64,000 nt of DNA, taken from the NCBI RefSeq assembly GCF_002019645.1, contig NZ_KV917374.1:1748696-1812695 (forward strand). The letters are read 5' to 3'. Positions 39,243 through 47,826 of this stretch are shown piece by piece. The position numbers were made by a program, and so were the translations under genes. Numbering within the stretch: the stretch's first letter is position 1; each line of letters opens with the position of its first letter. The DNA is from Litchfieldia alkalitelluris. Lineage in GTDB: Bacteria > Bacillota > Bacilli > Bacillales > Bacillaceae_L. The notes under the pieces are model-generated. The model ran no database searches. It saw only the letters and a list, made by a program, of their open reading frames with translations, and was not told the origin of the DNA.

Positions 39243-39938
39243 ATGGCAACAGCAGGAGAAACGAAAGCATTAAACCAGTTAATCAAATCATTTGAGGAAG
39301 CGTCTGTGAGCTCGAAAGAACTAGAAAGAGTAATTAAGAACTTTGCTGAGATGACAAACGAGTTCCGTGAGGTTCTTTATATTGTTGATGAAAAGATCTC
39401 GGCCAAGGAAGTTGCAGAACTTTCACAGGAAGCCATTGAAAAACTCGATAAAGTGAAGAGTTATAACGAGCTAGAGATGTTAGAAATGTTAGAAAAGGTT
39501 GTATCCAAGCAAGTGAAGGATCAGGTGAAGGGGCTGCAAAAGCAGTTAGTTGATCACCAAAAGGATAGCCAAACAAAGCTAGATCAACAGCTCAAAAAGC
39601 TGACTACCTCAATCAAGTCGTCATTATCCAATCAACAGCCAACTCAAGCTGATAATGAAAAGCAGCAAGAGCTATTAGCTGCTCTCAAACGAATTGAAAG
39701 TCAGACAAAGAACATGGCTCATCCTGGTCAATGGACAGCTCCTCAAGCCAATAATGAAGAAGTGGCGAAGCTTAGGAGATACGTTAGTACATTGAATCAA
39801 AAGCTGAAAAAGATCGAAGCAGATTATGAGTATCGGATTGAAGCTCTCGAGAACGAGGTTGAGATATTAAGAGCCAATCAACAGAATACAGAGGGCAATT
39901 CAATCGTAGATATTGATGATGAGGACTTACCGTTTTAA
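39243..39938 (+). CDS. Coiled-coil protein with an SSB-like C-terminal tip
   Basis: 231 aa, almost entirely heptad-like helix: an N-terminal helical bundle, a long Lys/Gln/Glu-rich coiled coil (about residues 85-140), a short Pro/Gly break and a second coiled coil (about 170-215). The last residues read VDIDDEDLPF. This closely resembles the acidic tip of bacterial single-stranded-DNA-binding protein (DDDLPF in Bacillus, DDDIPF in E. coli), which docks RecQ, RecO, PriA and other repair proteins. No OB fold is present. The gene follows the UvrD-like helicase by 17 bases. I infer an adaptor that tethers repair/replication proteins to the helicase; this tail on a coiled-coil protein is unusual. 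Confidence 0.72.
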   Translation: MATAGETKALNQLIKSFEEASVSSKELERVIKNFAEMTNEFREVLYIVDEKISAKEVAELSQEAIEKLDKVKSYNELEMLEMLEKVVSKQVKDQVKGLQKQLVDHQKDSQTKLDQQLKKLTTSIKSSLSNQQPTQADNEKQQELLAALKRIESQTKNMAHPGQWTAPQANNEEVAKLRRYVSTLNQKLKKIEADYEYRIEALENEVEILRANQQNTEGNSIVDIDDEDLPF

Positions 39939-39999
39939 ATCTGAAAGAGTCTACAAATGATGGAAATCAATTTTACTATTAGTAAGCTAGGTGAATACC

Positions 40000-41868
40000 A
40001 TGACAACAGAGATTTTTGAGAGCTTTAATAAAAACGATCCAAGAACAAAGGGTGAGCAATATTTATTAGATTGTTTTCGGACTAGTCCACGTTTTGATGG
40101 ATGGATGATTTTTGAACAACCCCATATTAATTCAATGAAACCGGATTTTGTCCTTCTCCATCCCAAACGAGGAATAATCATTATTGAGGTGAAGGACTGG
40201 AATTTGGATTCGGATGTTTACGAAAATGGTGGATATATCCGTGGAACAGATGGTCGATCACATAAGAAGAATCCAATTAACCAAGTAGAAAATTACAAAA
40301 AAAATATTCTTAAGTCAGAATTAACGAACAGTGTGTATCTAGCCGAAAGATACAAACATAATTATTACGCTTGTATCGAAACAGTCGTTTATTTTCATGG
40401 TGCTACCAAGGCTCAAGCATTAGCATTTTGTCAAGGAAGTCACTCGCATACGAAAATATGGACCATAGAGGATATTGAGGAAATTAATAGCCAAAAAACT
40501 TTAAATCCTAGGAGCCATACCTATGCATTATCTAGGGATCAATCTTCATTTAATCATCAAGGGTTATTAGAGGAATTAGTGAAAGAGCTGTCCAAGCATT
40601 TACAGTATGCAGACTATAATTATGAGCGAAGACAGCCATTCGTTTTAACTCGAGCACAACGAGAGCTTGCTGAGTTAAGTCCGGGTTCCATCCGTAGATG
40701 GAGTGGTGTAGCCGGTGCTGGTAAATCACTCATTTTAGCTGAAAAAGCAGTAAATGCATTAAGAGATGATAAACGTGTAATTATCTTAACCTTTAATATT
40801 ACCTTACGACATTATTTAAGAGATTTAGTTAGTCAGCAATTTGGAGAAGGAAGTTTTGAAGGGGAACGAAAGAAGCTACGAAAGGATTTAACGATCATTC
40901 ATTTCCATGAACTGTTGAAGGTAATCATGACAGAACACGAATTAGAAGTTGACTTTGATGATGAAAATCCAGATTTCACCCAGAGATGGATGAACAAAAT
41001 TAACGTTTATTTATCTACTAATCGAAAGAAGAGTCAATTTAACTATGATTATATTTTGATTGATGAAGGTCAAGATTTCATGGGAGAATGGATTCGATTT
41101 CTAAAGCAGTTTTATACAGAACAAGGTGAACTGTTTATTGTCTATGATAAGGCACAGGATTTATTTAAACATGGTGTATGGATTGAGGATGCAGTGCAGG
41201 TGAAGAACATAGGGTTTAAGGGGAGACCTGGTAACTTAAAGTATACACACCGTCTACCAGATACCATGGTCCAGAAGATCCGTGACGTTCGTAAGGTGCT
41301 TAAAATAGAAGCTGAAGAAATACTCGTACCCCGAGAAGAGCAAATTAGCTTATTACAAACGACATTTTGGTATAACTATCGGGCCAATCATGTCCATGAC
41401 AAACTACAACAGCTAGAGAACCACATCAAGGAATTACGTCAAGCTAATGATTGGGAAGACATCACCATTTTGACCACTAACGAACAAACAGGTGCTGCCC
41501 TGGTTGAGTATTTCGAATGGCATGGTGTGAGAACTTCTCATGTATACGATATGGAAAGACAAGCTGATCATAAAAGACGCAGGTCAGAGAAATGGAAGTT
41601 CCATGGGGGAACCGGTAGACTTAAAATTTGTTCGTTTCATAGTTACAAAGGGTGGCAAACACCAAATATTGTACTAATTTTGGATTCGCCGACAACGCAA
41701 TATGTAAATGGCAATATTTTTCTTAACGGTGCTCCAAATCCAGATACCATTAAAAATGCCTTATTCATAAGTATGTCTCGAGTGAAGGGGAAGGCAACAA
41801 CAGGTGAGTTTTCTTTCATTTGTCTTAACTATTTAGCTGAGTATGGTCATTTGAGTAGGCATTTTTGA
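40000..41868 (+). CDS. NERD-domain nuclease fused to a UvrD-like helicase
   Basis: About 622 aa. The N-terminal NERD domain (nuclease-related, PD-(D/E)XK-like) has GEQYLLDCF, then KPDFVLLHPKRGIIIIEVKDW containing the Asp and ExK residues. From about residue 225 there is a superfamily 1 helicase: Walker A GVAGAGKS, Walker B YILIDEGQDF, YTHRLP and the late motif CSFHSYKGWQTPNIVLIL with FISMSRVKG. ATG 40000 is preferred because AGGTGA at 39990 gives good spacing; GTG 39991 lies inside that ribosome site. It is 61 bases after the coiled-coil gene with no terminator between, so it is probably cotranscribed. Likely a DNA-processing enzyme, and frequent in defence islands. Confidence 0.85.
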   Translation: MTTEIFESFNKNDPRTKGEQYLLDCFRTSPRFDGWMIFEQPHINSMKPDFVLLHPKRGIIIIEVKDWNLDSDVYENGGYIRGTDGRSHKKNPINQVENYKKNILKSELTNSVYLAERYKHNYYACIETVVYFHGATKAQALAFCQGSHSHTKIWTIEDIEEINSQKTLNPRSHTYALSRDQSSFNHQGLLEELVKELSKHLQYADYNYERRQPFVLTRAQRELAELSPGSIRRWSGVAGAGKSLILAEKAVNALRDDKRVIILTFNITLRHYLRDLVSQQFGEGSFEGERKKLRKDLTIIHFHELLKVIMTEHELEVDFDDENPDFTQRWMNKINVYLSTNRKKSQFNYDYILIDEGQDFMGEWIRFLKQFYTEQGELFIVYDKAQDLFKHGVWIEDAVQVKNIGFKGRPGNLKYTHRLPDTMVQKIRDVRKVLKIEAEEILVPREEQISLLQTTFWYNYRANHVHDKLQQLENHIKELRQANDWEDITILTTNEQTGAALVEYFEWHGVRTSHVYDMERQADHKRRRSEKWKFHGGTGRLKICSFHSYKGWQTPNIVLILDSPTTQYVNGNIFLNGAPNPDTIKNALFISMSRVKGKATTGEFSFICLNYLAEYGHLSRHF

Positions 41869-41872
41869 TTAG

Positions 41873-41900
41873 ACCATTAGAAAATTTCTAATGGTTGTTT
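41873..41900 (+). terminator. Terminator closing the helicase module
   Basis: ACCATTAG / CTAATGGT stem with AAA/TTT extension and a TGTTTGCTT tail, five bases after the NERD-helicase stop codon. Confidence 0.75.
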
Positions 41901-42134
41901 GCTTACATCATTGGAATCAATGTAAAGATAACCTATCAAGAAAAATTAACTAGAATATGAAATAATTGTCTAACAAATTTTGAAAATGAATTGATATAAT
42001 AGATGTAAATTAATTGGTAAATACTGAATGGCTTAGTTGAGTTTGTTAGCTAGGTTTTTATGGAATAAGTAAACGAAACAAAAGTAAACCATTTCTATTC
42101 AATATTATTAAATAATAGATTATGAGGAGACTCT

Positions 42135-44459
42135 ATGAATTCTACAAGAAATATATTGAGTGAAGAGCAAAAGCAATTAAGTAAAACAATCAAGATAATT
42201 GAAAAGATGATTGAAGAAAATAAAAAAGAAGATCAACGAAAGAGAAATGACCCAGACCTTCCGGGTAATTTACTAACTAGTAAACGAATAAAAGAGTATG
42301 AAGCTGCAAGAAAAGAATTATATTTTGGTAGAGTAGATATTATTGAAAATGGGAAGATTGAGACGTGTTATTTAGGTGAAGTACCAATAGCAAAAGACGA
42401 TACTGAGATCCTTATTTATAACTGGAAATCACCAATAGGTGATGCATTTGGTGGTTTTTACGGTGGAGATGGGACAATTTCTTATGAAGTTGAAGATAAA
42501 ATGGGTAGATACCAAAATACTCTTACCGTTTTATTAAAGCGTCAAATGTCCATTAAAGATGATAAAGTAATCGATTACAGTGATGTGTTGAGTGATCAAG
42601 CCCTTAAAAGTTCGAAAGCTAAAAAGATAGATACTAAGAGTCAGTTAAAAACAATAGATGAAGATGCTCAATATGCAGATCAGTTTTTAGCTAATCTATT
42701 AAAAGAAACAAGTCAGGTTCATGGAATCAAAAAAGTAATTGCTACGATTCGTAAAGAACAAAATGATGTAATTCGGTTGGGAATCAATGAACCGATTCTT
42801 ATCCAGGGGGTTGCCGGAAGCGGAAAATCTACGATTGCATTAAACCGTATTTCGTTTCTTTTATATAGGTATAATCAATCACTAAAAACAGACAATATCT
42901 TAATATTAGCACCTAATAAAATGTTTCTTTCATATATCGAAGGAGTATTACCAGGGCTCGATATCTCAAAAATCCAACAAAAAACGTTCTTGTCACTGGT
43001 GAAAGAACTGATTCCATCTCTTGGAAAAATAGTTGAACCATTTGAAACACTGGCTTCTATTGTAAACGGGAATCTCAGTTTGTTAGATATCGAACCGGTG
43101 ACAAAATTCAAAGGATCCATTCAATTCAAAGAATCGATTGATAAGTACTTTTCATTTTTAGAAGATAATAGTCACTTATCGATTAAAGAATTGACAATCT
43201 TTGATCCGTTCATTCAAAAAGATTATACATTTTCAACGGAAAAAATTACACAAGAGTTTAAGAATTATGCTTATTTACCATATGAAGCAAGAAGAAGACA
43301 GGTTTATACTGTCATTGAAAATTGGAAAAACGCTACCTTACAACAGTGCATAAGGAGATTGGAAGAGGAACTAACTAACGCAGAAGAAATATGGGTAAAA
43401 ACACTTCCGAGTGATAGTGAAATTCGTAAACAAACGTACCTTGCTCTTGAAAAAGCTAGCAAGTATAAAATTGATACGATTAAAAAAGAGTTTAATGACA
43501 GCTGGAAGAATTATAAAGCTGAAAAAACGTTAAACACGTCAAGTAAAATAAATAAAACGATATTAGAGCCCGAATTACTTCAAAGTATTGATCCCAACAT
43601 AAAAGCCGAAACACTTGATCTGTTGGCAAAGAACAAAAAGCAAAAAGTACAATATGAAGACTTGGCAGCTCTTGTTTATATTGAAACACTACTCAATGGT
43701 CCTTCGAAGTCATTTGATTATATTGTCATTGATGAGGCACAAGATTTAAGTCCGTTCCAAATCTTAGTTTTAAAACAACTATCTAAATCCATGACCATTC
43801 TAGGAGATGAAACACAGAGTATCTATTACTTTATGGGGATTGAAAATTGGGGAGAGATTACGAACACCGTTTATAAAAATGAAGAGATTCATAAAGCGAA
43901 CTTAGCAGTAAGTTATCGCTCGACCTTTGAAGTTATGGAAACTGCTAATCAAATAATTACGAATGGCAACCTGCCTTATCAAAAGGTTATTCCATTTAAT
44001 CGCCATGGGGACAATATCGTTTGTCGCCCGATTGAAGATGAAGAAAATTTGTTATGGAATATGACTCAATCTATTAAAGAATTTTTAGGAAAAGGGTACA
44101 AAAGAATAGCTATCATTCATAAGGATGCAGGTCGAAGTGAAGTGTTATTTAAGGCATTACAAAATCATGATCTAACATCTATACAGCTAGTTTTAAGTCC
44201 TGATGACCCAATTAAGGAATCAATTGTTATTATTCCTTCATATCTTGTTAAAGGTCTAGAATTTGATGCTGTAATCATACCGAATGCAAATGAAGATAAT
44301 TATAGACTTACAGATTTAGATGCTAAACTTTTATACGTTTCAGTCACAAGGCCACACCATGCATTGCATATTTATTATTATAAAAAAATCACCCCACTTC
44401 TCAAAACGTTAATACCTGAAGCGAAGAAAGAGAAAAAAGAAAAGTTAGGGATATTGTAA
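42135..44459 (+). CDS. helD: HelD-type RNA polymerase recycling ATPase
   Basis: 774 aa, the same length as B. subtilis HelD. In that protein a UvrD-like motor inserts arms into RNA polymerase and releases stalled complexes. Features: an N-terminal helical coiled-coil arm (about 1-60), the HelD-specific strand region YFGRVDIIENGK and IYNWKSPIGDAFGGFYGG, Walker A GVAGSGKSTIAL (about residues 223-234), Walker B YIVIDEAQDLSPFQ, DETQSIYY, VSYRST and YVSVTRPHHALHIYYY. ATG follows GAGGAGACTCT. Monocistronic between terminators. Some Bacillales carry several HelD paralogues, so this could be an accessory copy, and its place between helicase and McrBC-like genes is worth noting. Confidence 0.82.
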   Translation: MNSTRNILSEEQKQLSKTIKIIEKMIEENKKEDQRKRNDPDLPGNLLTSKRIKEYEAARKELYFGRVDIIENGKIETCYLGEVPIAKDDTEILIYNWKSPIGDAFGGFYGGDGTISYEVEDKMGRYQNTLTVLLKRQMSIKDDKVIDYSDVLSDQALKSSKAKKIDTKSQLKTIDEDAQYADQFLANLLKETSQVHGIKKVIATIRKEQNDVIRLGINEPILIQGVAGSGKSTIALNRISFLLYRYNQSLKTDNILILAPNKMFLSYIEGVLPGLDISKIQQKTFLSLVKELIPSLGKIVEPFETLASIVNGNLSLLDIEPVTKFKGSIQFKESIDKYFSFLEDNSHLSIKELTIFDPFIQKDYTFSTEKITQEFKNYAYLPYEARRRQVYTVIENWKNATLQQCIRRLEEELTNAEEIWVKTLPSDSEIRKQTYLALEKASKYKIDTIKKEFNDSWKNYKAEKTLNTSSKINKTILEPELLQSIDPNIKAETLDLLAKNKKQKVQYEDLAALVYIETLLNGPSKSFDYIVIDEAQDLSPFQILVLKQLSKSMTILGDETQSIYYFMGIENWGEITNTVYKNEEIHKANLAVSYRSTFEVMETANQIITNGNLPYQKVIPFNRHGDNIVCRPIEDEENLLWNMTQSIKEFLGKGYKRIAIIHKDAGRSEVLFKALQNHDLTSIQLVLSPDDPIKESIVIIPSYLVKGLEFDAVIIPNANEDNYRLTDLDAKLLYVSVTRPHHALHIYYYKKITPLLKTLIPEAKKEKKEKLGIL

Positions 44460-44464
44460 TAAGA

Positions 44465-44508
44465 AACAAGGGGCTACCAGAGAAGATTGGTTAGCCCCTT
44501 GTTTTGTT
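44465..44508. terminator. Bidirectional terminator
   Basis: AACAAGGGGCTA / TTAGCCCCTTGTT stem with a 14-base loop and T-runs on both strands, between the convergent helD and GIY-YIG-like genes. Confidence 0.9.
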
Positions 44509-44536
44509 AGCTATTAGCTTTTTGTATTTAAAAAGG

Positions 44537-45226
44537 CTATTCTTCTCCGATTAAAGGATCTAGGACTTCTCTAAGAATTCGCTCGTACGTTAGGAATCTA
44601 TCCTTATGATCTTTATGTATAATCATTGCTTCACATCTAATGTTAGCTAATTTTAATTGTTTAATTAATAGAGTATCTTTTGTTAGAAAATCATTAATTA
44701 TTTTATTAGTTTGTTTAGGTGTAGACGTTTTAAATAATTTTAAAGAAGAAGTTTGTATTGATGTTTCACAATGAGACTCTAAACGCTTTATTAGATTTTC
44801 CTTTTCTCCTTGGGCTTTACCTATGTAGATTGGTACTTCAAACATATCCTTATTACTATGATTTGTTAATTGTTCATTGCGCCTCCAGTAAGGATTAATT
44901 CGTGGGAGTCTAAATTTTATGGGGTCACCTTTTTCTGTTTTTAAACAAGTAGAAGATGAATTGTTCTTAACGTAATATTGATCATATAGGTTATTTCTTT
45001 TTTGCCATGTTTTAATGAGATGATTAGGATTGCATGTTGCGTACCATATATAAATCCCATGGAATGATGATCTATTACTAAATGCCGTTTTTATATCACT
45101 TTTATTTGTAACAGGGAAATTTATAGCCTGTTCCCTCATAGAATCAACAATGTCCTTAAGTATAACTTTATAGGAATTAAGTTCTATTTCTGTAGTTTGC
45201 TCTAAGTGTTGTAACTCCTCTGACAT
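44537..45226 (-). CDS. GIY-YIG-like nuclease with an insertion
   Basis: 229 aa from ATG 45226, which follows GGGGGGAAGATCGT; the longer upstream start is less likely. A GIY-YIG pattern is present but spread out: GIYIW at 57-61, then about 70 inserted residues containing FRLPRINPYWRR. PIYIGKAQG follows (YIG about 134-136), then LIKRLESH with Arg148 and His152, and a late Glu in TYERILREVLDP (about 215-220). These match the catalytic Tyr, Arg, His and Glu of the fold, which suggests an active endonuclease with a family-specific insert. It is the only minus-strand gene in the island. An interrupted domain such as this could recognise special DNA; substrate unknown. Confidence 0.65.
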   Translation of the reverse strand: MSEELQHLEQTTEIELNSYKVILKDIVDSMREQAINFPVTNKSDIKTAFSNRSSFHGIYIWYATCNPNHLIKTWQKRNNLYDQYYVKNNSSSTCLKTEKGDPIKFRLPRINPYWRRNEQLTNHSNKDMFEVPIYIGKAQGEKENLIKRLESHCETSIQTSSLKLFKTSTPKQTNKIINDFLTKDTLLIKQLKLANIRCEAMIIHKDHKDRFLTYERILREVLDPLIGEE

Positions 45227-45567
45227 ACGATCTTCCCCCCTCTGAAAATAATTCACAGTTTTACGTTAACCAAAATAATATCCCACTATATTATAGTAAA
45301 GAATAACCTAACATTATAACAACTTTTAATACCCTGAAAATACTTAGTTAGCAGAGTTGGAATCTATTTTAAATGCTATTGAACTAAACTAAACATCGTG
45401 TTTAGGAGGATAACGAGCAGATTGTTCTTATTTGATTTACACGAAAAACAGGGAGGCAAGAAAAACCAATTAAAGTATATATGGTTAAAAATTGTTAAAA
45501 AATAACTACTAATGCTTTAGAATAGGAAATAGTTACTATTTTAACTAAAGCCAAGGAAGTGACAGCC
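45227..45567. other. Divergent promoter region of the GIY-YIG and McrB-like genes
   Basis: About 340 bases without a gene. It includes AT-rich tracts and an isolated TTTAGGAGGATAACG at about 45400, which has no following open frame. Promoters for both flanking genes must lie here, but none could be assigned with confidence. Confidence 0.4.
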
Positions 45568-47826
45568 ATGATCGAAGCCAATCAACTGATTGATATTATG
45601 AATATAGAAGATACGACACTTAGAAATGAGAGAATCCTTAATGAAGTACAGCCACTGGCGAGGAGAATAATAGACTCGTTTATTAACAAGTACGGTGAGC
45701 GGGACTCATCTTTACGTCAGCTAAAAGTACATACACATGAGCAAACGATTAAAACTACGATTGCAGATTTAAAGAATCCTAAATATGCAGACAAAAAACA
45801 GCATTATGGAAATAAGGCATTTGTTGAATTAATCGATGAAACATTATTTGATAGTCCACTCTTTATCTTAAAGCTAGAGTTTCATCTTGCATCTCGTGAA
45901 ATCAGATTGGTGATGAGCTCTGACTTTTATCCGTTCTGGGTTTTATCAAAGCGATCTCAGGTACACGAACTAGAAAGAATGCTTGAAGAACTTCACCCTG
46001 ATCTTAACATTTTTACGATTGAAGAGAAAAAGAAGTTCATAGAAGAAAGTAAGTTTATAGATACGGTTTGGCAGAACATAAAAAGTAAGCGCAAGCCGAC
46101 GATTTATTTTGGAAAAATACTTCCGTTAGAGGGATTAATGGAGGAACAGGTAATAGTTGATCAACTTTGGGATACGTACCAAAAGTTAACTCCTGTTCGC
46201 AGTATGTTAGAAAGAGAAGCAGTTGAACATAGTCAAGCACTTCTGTTGATGAAAAAGTTCCAAGACGATATAGCTCCGATTTCGATCAATCTTTTTTCGA
46301 AATCGTATGAAGTGAAAATGGATGAAGAAGTGAAGAAGGTAAAAACAAATGAATATAAGCAAATGTTCTATATATATGAGCAAGATCAGTTAATAACAGA
46401 AGGGCATATCGCCTATTATACTAGGGATCCACATGAATCAATCGGGATTATTATCAATAACCGTGGGTATATTTATCATCGAATTCGGAAGCTAGCATCT
46501 CGTGAAAACTATGAGTGGTATATTAAAAAAGCATACTATCACCGGGGTAAATATAACGAAAATAATGAAAATCAAATCTATCAAGAGAAAACGGTAGAAG
46601 AATTAAAAAATCATCAGTTCAAATTAAATGAAGTAAATGCGTTTTATGTAGGTACCTACATAAGTAATGATGAGTTTTTTACCGAATCTATTTCCACTAT
46701 TAAAGAACGTCTGATTACAGCAGCCGCTATTTTTGCAGATATAAGAGGCTTTCTAACCTTTCCAAAGGGTGGAACAACACCAATCGAGATCATTGAAGAA
46801 GATGATGATGAGATGGAGAGTGACGTAGAAGAGTTCACGAGCTCGTTTGATTTCCCAAGTATCATGGACCTGGTTGAGCAAAGTGGATTTACGTTCTCAC
46901 TTGATATTATTCGAGATTTTTACTTAAATCTAACAAGTCTTGAAGACAAGCATTTTGTTATCTTAAGTGGGATATCGGGAACTGGAAAAACTCAGCTTTG
47001 TCGCGTGTTTGCTAATGCCGTATATGGTCTAGGGTTTAGTGAGGACAATCCTTATCTAAAAATCGTTCCGGTTCGACCTGACTGGATGGATGCGACATCA
47101 TTATTTGGGTATTATAGTTCATTTGAAAAAAGGTATATGAAAACCGAGTTCTTAGAAATGTTGTTACAAGCGAATGTTGAAAAGGACAAGCCACACTTCA
47201 TCGTTTTGGATGAAATGAACTTAGCGCGTGTAGAGTATTATTTGAGTGATTATTTAAGTGCCGTTGAATCTAGAAAACCGATTAACTTACATACAATCGA
47301 TGATCTTGCTGATGTTCCAAAAACAATCGAAATTCCACATAACTTCTATGTGATTGGCACCATTAATGTTGATGAAACGACTCACAGTATTTCAGATAAA
47401 GTACTAGATCGTTCGTTTGTAATGATGTTGTCGGATGTTGATTTTACAAGCTTTTGGGAAAGTTTAGATGAGAAATACAAGAAGACTGTTCAACGGGAAT
47501 GGGAACTATTATTAACGATTCACGGCCAGCTTACTACATTTGATTTACATTTTGGATATCGAACAATGAATGAAATGATCCGCAAGCTGTATAAAAATAG
47601 CTTGTTACCAGAAGGGCTAAGAATGGACCCGTTGTATGCGCTAGACCGAGTGGTATCTGAAAAGGTGATTCCTAAAATTAGAGGAGATGAGAGAATCACA
47701 GAATTGCTGGAAAGCTTGGCTAACTTATTTCAGCACCAATTTGGAGAAAACTCTCAATCACTTAAGCATGTTGAGCGCATGAGAGAGGAATTAGAGCGCT
47801 ATGGCTCCACTCAATTCTGGCGTTAA
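45568..47826 (+). CDS. mcrB: McrB-type AAA+ restriction GTPase
   Basis: About 752 aa. The C-terminal half is an McrB-family AAA+ motor: Walker A GISGTGKTQL (about residues 470-480), VPVRPDWMDATSLFGYY, Walker B FIVLDEMNLARVEYY with the MNxxR signature, IGTINVDETTH, and the arginine region KVLDRSF. In type IV restriction such motors use GTP and drive an McrC nuclease onto modified DNA. The N-terminal 450 residues are specific to this protein and probably recognise the target. ATG 45568 has AAGGAAG eight bases upstream and is preferred to GTG 45559. It overlaps the McrC-like gene by 26 bases, a tight coupling. The GTP preference is family knowledge, not seen here. Confidence 0.87.
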   Translation: MIEANQLIDIMNIEDTTLRNERILNEVQPLARRIIDSFINKYGERDSSLRQLKVHTHEQTIKTTIADLKNPKYADKKQHYGNKAFVELIDETLFDSPLFILKLEFHLASREIRLVMSSDFYPFWVLSKRSQVHELERMLEELHPDLNIFTIEEKKKFIEESKFIDTVWQNIKSKRKPTIYFGKILPLEGLMEEQVIVDQLWDTYQKLTPVRSMLEREAVEHSQALLLMKKFQDDIAPISINLFSKSYEVKMDEEVKKVKTNEYKQMFYIYEQDQLITEGHIAYYTRDPHESIGIIINNRGYIYHRIRKLASRENYEWYIKKAYYHRGKYNENNENQIYQEKTVEELKNHQFKLNEVNAFYVGTYISNDEFFTESISTIKERLITAAAIFADIRGFLTFPKGGTTPIEIIEEDDDEMESDVEEFTSSFDFPSIMDLVEQSGFTFSLDIIRDFYLNLTSLEDKHFVILSGISGTGKTQLCRVFANAVYGLGFSEDNPYLKIVPVRPDWMDATSLFGYYSSFEKRYMKTEFLEMLLQANVEKDKPHFIVLDEMNLARVEYYLSDYLSAVESRKPINLHTIDDLADVPKTIEIPHNFYVIGTINVDETTHSISDKVLDRSFVMMLSDVDFTSFWESLDEKYKKTVQREWELLLTIHGQLTTFDLHFGYRTMNEMIRKLYKNSLLPEGLRMDPLYALDRVVSEKVIPKIRGDERITELLESLANLFQHQFGENSQSLKHVERMREELERYGSTQFWR

